This document shows, in pieces, positions 27,449 through 35,714 of a stretch of 64,000 bases of DNA; the stretch's first letter is position 1; each line of letters starts with the position of its first letter. The translations under genes and the position numbers were made by a program. The DNA comes from Haemophilus parahaemolyticus (GTDB taxonomy: Bacteria > Pseudomonadota > Gammaproteobacteria > Enterobacterales > Pasteurellaceae). Where the stretch lies: contig NZ_MUXY01000022.1 of the NCBI RefSeq assembly GCF_002015035.1, positions 1-64,000 on the forward strand, given 5' to 3'. Below the pieces are notes generated by a model. The model made no database searches. It was given only the letters and a program-made list of their open reading frames with translations, and was not told where the DNA came from.

Positions 27449-28120
27449 TTAACGTTTATAAGGGGAAGAGAGAATGCTTTCTAACCATTTTTGTGCCCAA
27501 GAATAAAGCACTACTGTCAACCAATAAATAATGCCAACGGCTAAATAGGTTTCAAAGAATTTATAAGATTCTGCCGTAATCAATTTACCTGCCGACAATA
27601 ATTCTGGCACGCCGACAAAGAAGGCTACAGATGAATCTTTTAATAGCGAGATAAACATATTCCCTGTGCTTGGCAAAGCATTTACAAAGGCTTGTGGCAG
27701 AACGATATGGCGATAAATATTGGTAAGCGATAAACCCATTGCCATCCCTGCCTCACGCTGACCATTATCGACAGACTCCAAACCCGCACGGAAAATCTCA
27801 GCAAGATAAGCAGAATATTTCAGGCTAAAGCATAATAATGCTGCAGCCATCGCTGAAATCCCTTTTAGGCTTGGAAATAATTGAGGTAAACCATAATAAA
27901 TAATAAAAAGTAACACTACCGTTGGCATACCGCGAAATAATGAAATATATAACGCAAGTAAACTATCTACAACCAACACTTTTTGCACTCGAATTAACGC
28001 AATAAATAAACCAACAATAATAGCAATAACAATCGAAATAATTGTAATAAAGAGTGTAGTAGGTAGATAAGTAACAATCTCTGGAAACACAGAAACAAAA
28101 TAGCTAAAATCAAAATTCAT
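27449..28120 (-). CDS. Polar amino acid ABC transporter permease (YxeN-like)
   Basis: Starting at the ATG at 28120 (ribosome site AAGGTAA), the 223-residue protein has five or so membrane spans and the HisM/GlnP permease signature, with YSAYLAEIFRAGLESVDNGQREAG as the EAA loop that contacts the ATPase. An upstream frame extension to 28168 is unlikely. A single permease gene implies a homodimer. It lies 10 bases before the ATPase. Confidence 0.9.
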   Translation of the reverse strand: MNFDFSYFVSVFPEIVTYLPTTLFITIISIVIAIIVGLFIALIRVQKVLVVDSLLALYISLFRGMPTVVLLFIIYYGLPQLFPSLKGISAMAAALLCFSLKYSAYLAEIFRAGLESVDNGQREAGMAMGLSLTNIYRHIVLPQAFVNALPSTGNMFISLLKDSSVAFFVGVPELLSAGKLITAESYKFFETYLAVGIIYWLTVVLYSWAQKWLESILSSPYKR

Positions 28121-28162
28121 TAGGTTTACCTTGTAAAAATTTCGTCTAAAATAACCGCTTGC

Positions 28163-28191
28163 ACTCACCCTTTTAAAAATAAAGGGAGAGT
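28163..28191 (-). repeat. Intercistronic hairpin between binding protein and permease genes
   Basis: Arms 28163-28173 and 28181-28191 pair over 11 bases with one mismatch. Such hairpins after a binding-protein gene often raise its expression relative to the membrane parts. Confidence 0.5.
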
Positions 28192-28194
28192 ATT

Positions 28195-28995
28195 TTATTT
28201 ACTTGGTTCAGTAATATCTTCGCCATAATATTTAATGGAAAGTGATTTTAATGTGCCATTTTCTTTTAATTTCTGAATAGCTTGGTTAAATTCTTGGCTT
28301 AATTTTTCACCTTTCTCATTTTTCTCAAATGGGAAACCTACTTCTTCAATCACAAGCGGATCGCCCACTAATTTAAAAGGCAAATTACCGCGTTTAATTT
28401 CTGCTAATAAAATAGGTTTAGAATTTACGTAGCCATCTACACGTTGATAAACAAGGTCATACATTGCGCCATCACGAGTTTCATATGTTTTTACGTTGAC
28501 TTCGTCATTTGGGAATTGTTTTTGAAGGTTTTTTAAATGGTTTGAGCCCAACACACCCGAAATCGTTTTGCCTTTAAGATCTTCATAAGTATTGATGTCT
28601 GCATTATCTTTATGGGTCACAATTTGGCTACCGTAGTAGCTATAAGGCTGGGTAAAGTGATATTTTGCTTTGCGCGCATCTGTAATTGCCACGGCATTCG
28701 CCACCGTATCTAAACGACCTGAATCAAGCTGCCCCATTAGACCCGAAAATTCTGCCGTCGTCCACTCCACTGTATAACCCAGCTCTTTAGCAATTGCTTC
28801 GGTTGTTTCGACATCAAAGCCGACTAATTTCCCTTCTTGTTTGAAGCCATTTGGATAACTTTGTCCTGTAGAACCAACTTTAAGTACTTTATTAGTGGCT
28901 TCAGCTTTTGCAGTTTCTACTTGCTTTTCATCACAACCTGCAAGAATAAAAGTGGCTGCAACTAAAGTAGTGATTGCGGTAGTTTTAAAAGACAT
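28195..28995 (-). CDS. Amino acid-binding lipoprotein of an ABC importer (YxeM-like)
   Basis: The 266-residue protein is a family 3 solute-binding protein with lipobox LAGC (C21). Binding-fold blocks follow: KVGSTGQSYPNGFKQEGKLVGFDVETTEAIAKELGY, GRLDTVANAVAITDARKAKYHFTQPYSY and the C-terminal helix. It resembles cystine and polar amino acid binding proteins. The operon context suggests a succinylated cysteine as ligand; cystine is the main alternative. Confidence 0.9.
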   Translation of the reverse strand: MSFKTTAITTLVAATFILAGCDEKQVETAKAEATNKVLKVGSTGQSYPNGFKQEGKLVGFDVETTEAIAKELGYTVEWTTAEFSGLMGQLDSGRLDTVANAVAITDARKAKYHFTQPYSYYGSQIVTHKDNADINTYEDLKGKTISGVLGSNHLKNLQKQFPNDEVNVKTYETRDGAMYDLVYQRVDGYVNSKPILLAEIKRGNLPFKLVGDPLVIEEVGFPFEKNEKGEKLSQEFNQAIQKLKENGTLKSLSIKYYGEDITEPSK

Positions 28996-29004
28996 AATGA
29001 TCTC

Positions 29005-29532
29005 CTAATTTTTTTGGGTATGATGTTGTTGATAATCTTCAAATAAAGTTTGGTTTAGAATTTTACGGTAATAAATCGTTGTATGATCTGCAGTTAAATC
29101 TGCACGCCCAACCTCTTCAAAACCTTGGCTTAAATAAAACTGAGAAAGCCAAGGATGATTTTCTGCAGTACCTAAAGTCACAAAAGGCACTTTAAGCTGC
29201 TGTAATAAAATGTGCTTTTCCACCCAGTTTAATAGCTGTATGGCTAAGCCCTGTTTTTTATAGTCAGGATGAGTAGCAAGCCAGCCAATATGCGGTACCC
29301 CAAAAGGGCCTGGGTTATTACCCCAAGGTAAACGCAAACTTATCGAGCAAACTAATTTGCCTTGAATAAAACCGCCAAAAACTAAATTTGTGCGTAAATG
29401 TTGTGAAATCGTGGCTAAATCTGCCGTTGCAGCGGCAAAATGAATACCTAAATCTAAAACGGGGCGATAAGCCTGATGCAGTAACTTTTGGTAGACTTCC
29501 GCATTTTCTCTCTCTAGTGCTCGAATTTCCAT
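29005..29532 (-). CDS. GNAT-family N-acetyltransferase (YxeL-like)
   Basis: The 175-residue protein has the GNAT core: strand GKLVCSISLRLPW, the motif A region IGWLATHPDYKKQGLAIQLLNWVEKH that binds acetyl-CoA, and FYLSQGFEEVGRADL. In the yxe pathway the equivalent YxeL acetylates the amino group of S-(2-succino)cysteine before cleavage, and the M20 enzyme later removes it. The same trio of transferase, importer and deacetylase is present here. Start ATG at 29532 lies 7 bases after the lyase. Confidence 0.82.
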   Translation of the reverse strand: MEIRALERENAEVYQKLLHQAYRPVLDLGIHFAAATADLATISQHLRTNLVFGGFIQGKLVCSISLRLPWGNNPGPFGVPHIGWLATHPDYKKQGLAIQLLNWVEKHILLQQLKVPFVTLGTAENHPWLSQFYLSQGFEEVGRADLTADHTTIYYRKILNQTLFEDYQQHHTQKN

Positions 29533-29539
29533 ATCGCAA

Positions 29540-30904
29540 TTATTCCTCTAACAAGCCAGACTGCTCTGCATAACGAATAACGACATTCACTTTTTCAGGT
29601 GCACTCCCTAAATAATTTTGTGAAATGAGCCACTCAGAAATTTCTTTTTCACTAAATTCCGCTTTAATCGCTTCATTTTCCAAAAGTACTTTTTTGAATG
29701 GTTGCTCTTGTTCAAAAGCCTGCATTGAACATTCATAAACAAGGTGATGAGCGGTCTGTTTTCCTAATTTTTTTCCCAATTCAAACATAATTTTTTCGGA
29801 AAGAAGTAAACCGTTTTGTAACTCTAAATTCTTCATCATTTGAGCGGCATTCACTTTCATTCCCTTCAAAACCGCAAGGGCAATTTGTAATTGCGCAGAG
29901 AGATAAATATTCATTTCTGGCAAAGCAATCCATTCTGCACGCCAGCTCATCGCATCACGCTCGTGCTCTACACGCATAGATTCGTGAATAAGGGCAACGC
30001 TTTTAAAAATCGGTGAGGTTAAACTTGCTATTCCCTCTAGTGCCGCAGGATTACGCTTGTGTGGCATTGTGGAAGAACCAATTTTTCCTGCTGAAAACGG
30101 CTCTTCGATTTCGTTAATTTCGGTACGCATTAAGTTGTAAAACTCATTAGCGATTTTACCTAAAGTACCGCTAATTAACGCCACGACTGAAGCATATTCA
30201 GAGAAACGATCGCGTGCTGCTTGCCAGCCAATATTCGGTGTATTTAAGCCAAGTAGTGTTAACGCTCGCTCCTCCACTTCTGGGCCTTTTTCACCAAAAG
30301 AAGCGTATGTACAAATTGCGCCGCTAATATTGCCCACTAAAACACGTTCACGAATTTCATTTAAGCGCTGTAAATGGCGAACAAACTCATCTAGCCACAC
30401 CGCCAGTTTAAAACCAAAAGTTGTCGGTAATGCTTGCATTCCGTGCGTGCGCCCCACCATTGGTAAATATTGATATTTTTTTGCCAGTTGTTTTAAGGCT
30501 TGTGCCACTAAACAGCTATCACGTTGCACAATATCAAAGGCTTGTTTTAATTGAAGAGCGGTTGCGGTATCCACAATATCTTGGGTGGTTGCACCATAAT
30601 GAATATATTCACCCGCTTCACCAGATTGGCGTTGCAACGCATTGATGGTTGCCATAAAGGTATGCTTTAACTTGACAGATTCATCTGCAAGTTGATTAAA
30701 ATCGAGCGCATTAGCATCTACAGATTTTGCGATTTTCTCTGCCGCTTCTACAGGAATAACACCCAGTTCGCCTTCCGCTTTTGCTAGTGCGACTTCAACT
30801 TCAATTTGTTGACGTAAGCGATTTTCTTCCGACCAAACAGCACGCATTTCAGGCGTACCAAAGTTATTACCAAGGGTTAGAAAATCAATTACGTGAGCAG
30901 CCAT
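29540..30904 (-). CDS. Aspartase/fumarase-superfamily lyase, candidate S-(2-succino) lyase
   Basis: The 454-residue enzyme has all three conserved regions: HYGATTQD (residues 102-109), GRTHGMQALPTTFG with H154, and the signature loop GSSTMPHKRNP at 276-286 with the catalytic serine. The superfamily eliminates fumarate from succinyl adducts. It is not purB-like by context. As first gene of an operon with GNAT, ABC importer, PrpD and M20 genes, it replaces the YxeK monooxygenase of B. subtilis. A lyase acting on S-(2-succino)cysteine or its N-acetyl form, giving fumarate plus a thiol, has been reported in other bacteria. Substrate here is inferred. Confidence 0.75.
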   Translation of the reverse strand: MAAHVIDFLTLGNNFGTPEMRAVWSEENRLRQQIEVEVALAKAEGELGVIPVEAAEKIAKSVDANALDFNQLADESVKLKHTFMATINALQRQSGEAGEYIHYGATTQDIVDTATALQLKQAFDIVQRDSCLVAQALKQLAKKYQYLPMVGRTHGMQALPTTFGFKLAVWLDEFVRHLQRLNEIRERVLVGNISGAICTYASFGEKGPEVEERALTLLGLNTPNIGWQAARDRFSEYASVVALISGTLGKIANEFYNLMRTEINEIEEPFSAGKIGSSTMPHKRNPAALEGIASLTSPIFKSVALIHESMRVEHERDAMSWRAEWIALPEMNIYLSAQLQIALAVLKGMKVNAAQMMKNLELQNGLLLSEKIMFELGKKLGKQTAHHLVYECSMQAFEQEQPFKKVLLENEAIKAEFSEKEISEWLISQNYLGSAPEKVNVVIRYAEQSGLLEE

Positions 30905-31054
30905 TTTGTTTTACCTTTACTAAATAAATTTTGGAATGGCTTGATTCTATAAATCTTTTTTATACCAATCTAATAATTTATCTAGCCATAATATTCCATA
31001 AAGTTATATGAAGGGAAGGTAAAAAAGATACTAAGAAGAGAAGTAGAAATAATA

Positions 31055-31072
31055 AAGGGCATCTCTGCCCTT
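31055..31072 (-). terminator. Terminator after modF
   Basis: A 7-bp AAGGGCA/TGCCCTT stem with a 4-base loop is followed on the transcribed strand by TATTATTT, 29 bases past the modF stop. Confidence 0.65.
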
Positions 31073-31100
31073 CAATGATAAGAAATTCAACCTGAAAAAA

Positions 31101-32549
31101 TTAACCCAATTCTGCCTGTCGATAAACATAGCCTATTTCGCTCGGTACAAACTCTAATAAATGGGTTAAGCAGTTTGGTGCATCAGCATCTTGGTGAGAA
31201 ACAAATAGCAACTGTGTTTCACTATTTTGTACCAGCTGTTCGATAAATTGCTTCACGAGTTGGCGATTTAACCCATCTAAACCTTGCAGTGGTTCATCTA
31301 AAATCAGAATGGGCGGGTGTTTGATCATCGCCCGTGTAATCAGCAACAACCGTTGTTGCCCCCAAGAAAGAGAGCGGAATGGCGTTTGGGCAAGATTTTG
31401 CAAGTTTAATCGAGCAAGCCACTCCATCGCTTTCATTCTCACACTTTCGGGAATACGTTGATAAACGCCGATGGAGTCAAAAAAGCCCGAAACAATCACT
31501 TCTAACGCAGAGCAATTCACGCGATAATCCATATGCAATTGGCTGCTTACGTAACCAATGTGCTTTTTGATTTCCCAAATGGTTTCCCCAGTTCCCCGTT
31601 GGCGACCGAACAATTTAACTTTGTTCGCATAAGCCTGCGGGTGATCGCCTGTGATAATCGAAAGCAAGGTAGATTTCCCCGCACCATTTGGGCCTTTAAT
31701 CCACCAGTGTTGCTGCGGTTGCATCGTCCAAGTTAAATTATCAATAATTTTTTGCTCTCCATATTGAATAGTTACATTTTCTAGCTCAAATGGATTCCCT
31801 TCAATTTTCTCTTTTGCCGAGAGGCTTCCTGGCAGAGAGGCGTGCATATTTTCTTCTGCAAATTTTAGCTGAGAATAGACCGCTTGTTGCTCAACATTCG
31901 CCCTTTTACCTTGCAAAATCAGCTGCAAACTATCCAACAGTGCAATATGGGTTGCACAAGTAGGAATATCTCCAAAACGATTAACAATCAGTACTACTGT
32001 CATTTTCTTACGAATTTCCATCATTAATTGCTGCCAATAACGTTGAGAGGCTTGATCTAACCCTTCAAAGGGCTCGTCCAAAATCAATAAATCAGGCTCA
32101 CTGACCAACATTTGACAAAACAGTACTTTGCGACTCTCACCCGTAGAAAGTTGCATAAATGGGCGCTCAAGCAAAGAGGTAATCCCTAATTTTGCTGCGT
32201 ATTCTTCACATAACTTTTCATTTTTTGTGTCTGCTAAAATCACTTGGCGAGCGGTGAGTCCAAAATCATCAGGGCTTACAGTATCGTTATTGCGATCATT
32301 AAAAATCGCTTCCATTATTTTCTGTTGCTGCTCAAAAGAGAGCATCACAATGCGTTGAAAATCATTTTGCAGCTCACCAGCCGAATAAAGAATTTTTCCG
32401 CATAATGCTTGAGCTAAGGCAGATTTCCCTGAACCATTTCCGCCCACAATTGCCCAGAAATCGTTGGTTTGAATCGTCAGATTTTCAATGTTGAGTTTTT
32501 TTCGTTGATCGAGTAGAAAGGTGGCATTTTGAAGATGAAGTTGTGTCAT
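31101..32549 (-). CDS. modF: ModF-type double ABC ATPase
   Basis: The 482-residue protein is two ABC ATPase domains in tandem, each with Walker A (GGNGSGKS near residue 36; GPNGAGKS in the second half), signature (LSTGESRK; LSWGQQR) and Walker B (LLILDEPFEGLD; ILILDEPLQGLD). This layout and length match ModF of the molybdate system (also once called PhrA). Its biochemical role is still unclear. No modABC is in the window, but the neighbouring nap operon encodes a molybdenum enzyme, which makes the location sensible. Confidence 0.88.
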   Translation of the reverse strand: MTQLHLQNATFLLDQRKKLNIENLTIQTNDFWAIVGGNGSGKSALAQALCGKILYSAGELQNDFQRIVMLSFEQQQKIMEAIFNDRNNDTVSPDDFGLTARQVILADTKNEKLCEEYAAKLGITSLLERPFMQLSTGESRKVLFCQMLVSEPDLLILDEPFEGLDQASQRYWQQLMMEIRKKMTVVLIVNRFGDIPTCATHIALLDSLQLILQGKRANVEQQAVYSQLKFAEENMHASLPGSLSAKEKIEGNPFELENVTIQYGEQKIIDNLTWTMQPQQHWWIKGPNGAGKSTLLSIITGDHPQAYANKVKLFGRQRGTGETIWEIKKHIGYVSSQLHMDYRVNCSALEVIVSGFFDSIGVYQRIPESVRMKAMEWLARLNLQNLAQTPFRSLSWGQQRLLLITRAMIKHPPILILDEPLQGLDGLNRQLVKQFIEQLVQNSETQLLFVSHQDADAPNCLTHLLEFVPSEIGYVYRQAELG

Positions 32550-32586
32550 AATATTATTCTCATTCTGTTTTTTTCACTTTAACAAA

Positions 32587-32629
32587 AAGCGGCTCAAAAT
32601 GGTAAAACTTTTACCAAATTGAACCGCTT
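32587..32629 (-). terminator. Terminator of the nap operon formed by inverted uptake sequences
   Basis: Arms carrying AAGCGG and CCGCTT extend inward to GGTAAAA/TTTTACC, making a long near-perfect stem 20 bases after napC. Confidence 0.75.
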
Positions 32630-32649
32630 GTTGTTTCTAGCTATAGAAA

Positions 32650-33255
32650 TTATTTCTTCTCTTCCGCTTTAATCATATCCGCAGGAATAAAGGATTTTTG
32701 TACTTTTTCCATATGTGGCAGATTGTGGGCAATACCTTTATGGCAGTCGATACAAGTTTTGTTTTGCTCTTGTGCCAAGGCGTGCATTTGTTGTGCTACC
32801 GTTTTTTGTTGGGTGAAGTCCATATCATCAAAGTTGTGGCAGTTGCGGCACTCTTTTGAGTTGTTGGCTTTCATACGTGCCCATTCACGTTCTGCCATTT
32901 CTAAGCGGTGTGCTTCGAATTTCTCTTTGGTATCCACTTTGCCTGTGATGTGTGCATAAACTTCAGTCGAAGCCTGCATTTTGCGGATCATTTTCGGCAC
33001 AAATTCGTGTGGCACGTGACAGTCAGAACAGATCGCTTTCACGCCTGAACGATTGCTAAAGTGGATTGATGCTTGGTATTCCGGCACAACATCGTTCATA
33101 TGACAATCCGAACAGAATTGCTCTGTGTTAGTCATTTCCATCCCTTTGTTAAAGCCAGCTGAGGCAATTAAGGTGCCAACACCGATGATAATAATTAATG
33201 TACCAATTGCTAATTTACTTGGCGTACGAAGCCAAGTACAAATTTTTTTAATCAT
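32650..33255 (-). CDS. napC: Tetraheme quinol dehydrogenase NapC
   Basis: The 201-residue protein has one N-terminal membrane anchor (about 16-36) and four CxxCH heme sites (in FCSDCH, ICSDCH, ECRNCH, TCIDCH), the NapC/NirT pattern. It oxidises menaquinol in the inner membrane and passes electrons through NapB to NapA. It is the last gene of napFDAGHBC, 11 bases after napB, with a terminator beyond. Confidence 0.97.
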   Translation of the reverse strand: MIKKICTWLRTPSKLAIGTLIIIIGVGTLIASAGFNKGMEMTNTEQFCSDCHMNDVVPEYQASIHFSNRSGVKAICSDCHVPHEFVPKMIRKMQASTEVYAHITGKVDTKEKFEAHRLEMAEREWARMKANNSKECRNCHNFDDMDFTQQKTVAQQMHALAQEQNKTCIDCHKGIAHNLPHMEKVQKSFIPADMIKAEEKK

Positions 33256-33266
33256 TTCGTTGCTCC

Positions 33267-33695
33267 TTATTTGCCTTGTGCCTGGCGAATAGTGTCAAAT
33301 TTATTTTGAATAATTGGGTTTACGTTTGCTTGCTGCACATGGCATTGTAAGCAGAAGTAACGGCGCGGTGATGTACCCTCAGTGCGTTTACCATCGCGAT
33401 CTAAGAAATGGCTTTCTGGCACACGTGGGGCACCTGTAGTTGGGGCAACATCAGGTGAGTGGCAGCCCAAACATTGGTTGGCATTTTTCGTTACTTGTAA
33501 ACCACGAATGCTATGTGGCACGAGTGGCGGCTGGTGTGGGAAAGTAATCGGAATATTACCCACATCTTTAGGAGGGGTGGTAAAAGCTGGGGCAATACTT
33601 TCTGCCGCACCTTCAATATTATTTGCCACTTTTGGGGCATCTGCTAAAGCCACACCCGAAAGTGCCATTAGCATTACAGCAAGGAATTTTTTCAT
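33267..33695 (-). CDS. napB: Diheme cytochrome NapB
   Basis: The 142-residue periplasmic protein has a cleavable signal (MKKFLAVMLMALSGVALA) and two CxxCH heme sites, in QCLGCHSPD and FCLQCHV, the NapB number and spacing. It is the electron-transfer subunit of periplasmic nitrate reductase. The PHSIRGLQVTKNANQCLGCH block is a strong family match. Confidence 0.97.
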   Translation of the reverse strand: MKKFLAVMLMALSGVALADAPKVANNIEGAAESIAPAFTTPPKDVGNIPITFPHQPPLVPHSIRGLQVTKNANQCLGCHSPDVAPTTGAPRVPESHFLDRDGKRTEGTSPRRYFCLQCHVQQANVNPIIQNKFDTIRQAQGK

Positions 33696-33714
33696 AAATC
33701 ACTCCATTACAATT

Positions 33715-34611
33715 TTACAAATTTTTAATGTTAATTTGCTTCTCAAACCGAGAACCAAATGCAAAAACATTTTCAGCGCAAACGTCAATACAACGTCCGC
33801 AAGTAATACAATCTTTCGCCAACACAATTTGGCTATCTTCAGGCTTACCGTGCAGTGGAATACGCAACACTTGTGGCTCTGGGCAGACGTTGTAGCAGTC
33901 CATACAGCGGTCGCAACGGCTGCGATCCACCACATTCACTTTCACTAAACTTTTTGCTCCAATTACGCCATACATTGCCCCAATCGGACAGAGATGACCG
34001 CACCAGCCGTGTTCAGCAACTAGTAAATCGAACAGGAAAATAACTGCAACTAGCCAGAGTGTTGCTCCTAAGCCATAAACGAAAACACGTCCAATAGCAG
34101 CAACGGGGTTAATCCATTCCCACAGCAACGAGCCTGTGAAAGCACTGCCGACTAAAATCACACCTAGAATCACATAACGTAATTCGCGGGAGATTTTTAG
34201 CGATTGACGAATGCCGAGTTTGCGTCTGAGCCACGCAGCGGCATCGGTCACTATATTCATTGGACAAACCCAGCTACAAAAGGCTTTGCTTGCCACAACC
34301 GCATAAAACAGCACAATGATGAACGCACCGATAAGCGTAGTCATTTCAGGAAAGTAACCTGTGGCTAAACTTTCTGCAGTAATCAGCGGATCAGTCAGCG
34401 GCACGGTGTCGAATAACATACTCGAGCTATAATTGCCTTTTAAGATCCAGACATTCCACATCGGCCCGCTCAAAAACATCAAAATGATGCTCAATTGGCT
34501 GAGCCGTCTTAAAATCAGGAAGCGATAAGCTCGCCACCATCCCAATTTTTGCCGAGCTTCTAAGCCCGCATCTTTGGGTTTATTTGGGGTATATTTTGGA
34601 GCAACTGCCAC
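33715..34611 (-). CDS. napH: Membrane ferredoxin-type quinol oxidase subunit NapH
   Basis: The 298-residue protein has four membrane helices, CPMN and CPIGAMYG cytoplasmic motifs between them, and two 4Fe-4S clusters at the C-terminus (CDRCMDCYNVCP and CITCGRCIDVC). NapGH moves electrons from ubiquinol or menaquinol toward NapC/NapB. It starts GTG within a TAGTG overlap with napG, so the two are coupled. Confidence 0.95.
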   Translation of the reverse strand: MAVAPKYTPNKPKDAGLEARQKLGWWRAYRFLILRRLSQLSIILMFLSGPMWNVWILKGNYSSSMLFDTVPLTDPLITAESLATGYFPEMTTLIGAFIIVLFYAVVASKAFCSWVCPMNIVTDAAAWLRRKLGIRQSLKISRELRYVILGVILVGSAFTGSLLWEWINPVAAIGRVFVYGLGATLWLVAVIFLFDLLVAEHGWCGHLCPIGAMYGVIGAKSLVKVNVVDRSRCDRCMDCYNVCPEPQVLRIPLHGKPEDSQIVLAKDCITCGRCIDVCAENVFAFGSRFEKQINIKNL

Positions 34612-35516
34612 TATTTCACCCCCTTAATATTTAAGTCTAAATTTGGGAAATGTTCCGCTTCTGGCACAGTGGTTGAACTTGGCACATAATCCATAGAAGC
34701 ACGGCTTGGTGTTGCCACTTTCTGATTTGGCTTCACTTGCATTGGTTTATAGCTTGCTTCACTCATCCCCTCTGGCATTCTTGCCTCAAACTGCGGACGC
34801 AATCCGTCAGGGTGCTGTTCCTCAATTAGAGCTTTACCTGCATTCTGTTTCTCTTTCCAACCTAAGCGATAATGGCGCCCGAGCAAGCCTTTGGCTAAAT
34901 CCATCGGTAACACTTTAATCGCCGCCTCCTCCAACACACATGCTTGTTCACATTTACCGCAGCCTGTGCAAGTATCAGAATGCACGGTTGGAATCAATTT
35001 GGCGTGAATGCCTGTGCGATCGTTATGGACATTCTCAAGCGTAATCGCCTTGTCAATCAGCGGACAAACTCGGTAGCACACATCGCAACGCAATCCTTGC
35101 CAGTTGAGGCAGGTTTCGTGGTCAAGTAACACAGCCAAGCCCATACGGGCATCGTTGATATTTTTAAGCTCTTCGCTTAATGCACCACTCGGACAAGCGT
35201 TCATACAAGGAATATCGGGACACATTTCGCAAGGCTTATCGCGTGCCACGAAATACGGCGTTCCTGCTTCCATCGGAGCAATCAGCGAAGCTAAGTGCAA
35301 CATATCGTAAGGACACGCCTGCACACACTGCCCGCAACGGGTACAAGCAGCTAAGAATTCGTTTTCTGGCAACGCCCCAGGTGGACGCAGAGCCACGCCT
35401 TCTTTCGCCTTAGCTTGCTGTTGTTGCAATCCAAGAATAACGCCTGCTCCACATACCCCCGCCGCAGTTCGTGTCACATTTTTCAAAAATTGACGGCGGT
35501 TTGGATCTAGTTTCAT
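34611..35516 (-). CDS. napG: Periplasmic ferredoxin-type protein NapG
   Basis: The 301-residue protein has a Tat-type signal (RRQFLKN at residues 7-13) and four 4Fe-4S motifs, including [35 protein letters not shown] and [11 protein letters not shown]. With NapH it forms the quinol-linked branch of the Nap chain. It follows napA after 198 bases that hold two hairpin systems but no gene. Confidence 0.95.
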   Translation of the reverse strand: MKLDPNRRQFLKNVTRTAAGVCGAGVILGLQQQQAKAKEGVALRPPGALPENEFLAACTRCGQCVQACPYDMLHLASLIAPMEAGTPYFVARDKPCEMCPDIPCMNACPSGALSEELKNINDARMGLAVLLDHETCLNWQGLRCDVCYRVCPLIDKAITLENVHNDRTGIHAKLIPTVHSDTCTGCGKCEQACVLEEAAIKVLPMDLAKGLLGRHYRLGWKEKQNAGKALIEEQHPDGLRPQFEARMPEGMSEASYKPMQVKPNQKVATPSRASMDYVPSSTTVPEAEHFPNLDLNIKGVK

Positions 35517-35539
35517 AGCGTTTCCTTTTTGCGGTATTC

Positions 35540-35582
35540 AAGCGGTCGGATTTTGCAAAAGATTTGCGGAAATTGACCGCTT
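35540..35582 (-). repeat. Inverted uptake-sequence pair inside the nap operon
   Basis: AAGCGGTC (35540-35547) and GACCGCTT (35575-35582) face each other between napG and napA. Elsewhere in the window such pairs coincide with gene ends. Confidence 0.65.
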
Positions 35583-35591
35583 AGTGATATA

Positions 35592-35709
35592 GATCCCCCT
35601 CTTTAGCAAAGAGGGGTTAGGGGAGATTTGGTAGAAGTAACTTCAACCTCATAGGAGATGAGACATCGTAATCAAATCTCCCCCTGCCCCTCTTTTCTAA
35701 AGAGGGGAG
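35592..35709. repeat. Two inverted copies of a palindromic C/G-box element between napA and napG
   Basis: Copy one (35592-35629) contains CCCCTCTTTAGCAAAGAGGGG then TTAGGGGAGATTT. Copy two (35674-35709) is its inverse with small differences. Each copy is itself a hairpin, and the pair can form a larger one. Fragments of the same element occur near 18314 and 22796. Confidence 0.75.
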
Positions 35710-35714
35710 TATAT

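Noticed and set aside
29540..30904. Adenylosuccinate lyase purB
   Set aside because: Same superfamily, but operon context has no purine gene and contains acetyltransferase, importer and deacylase genes. A tree would be decisive.
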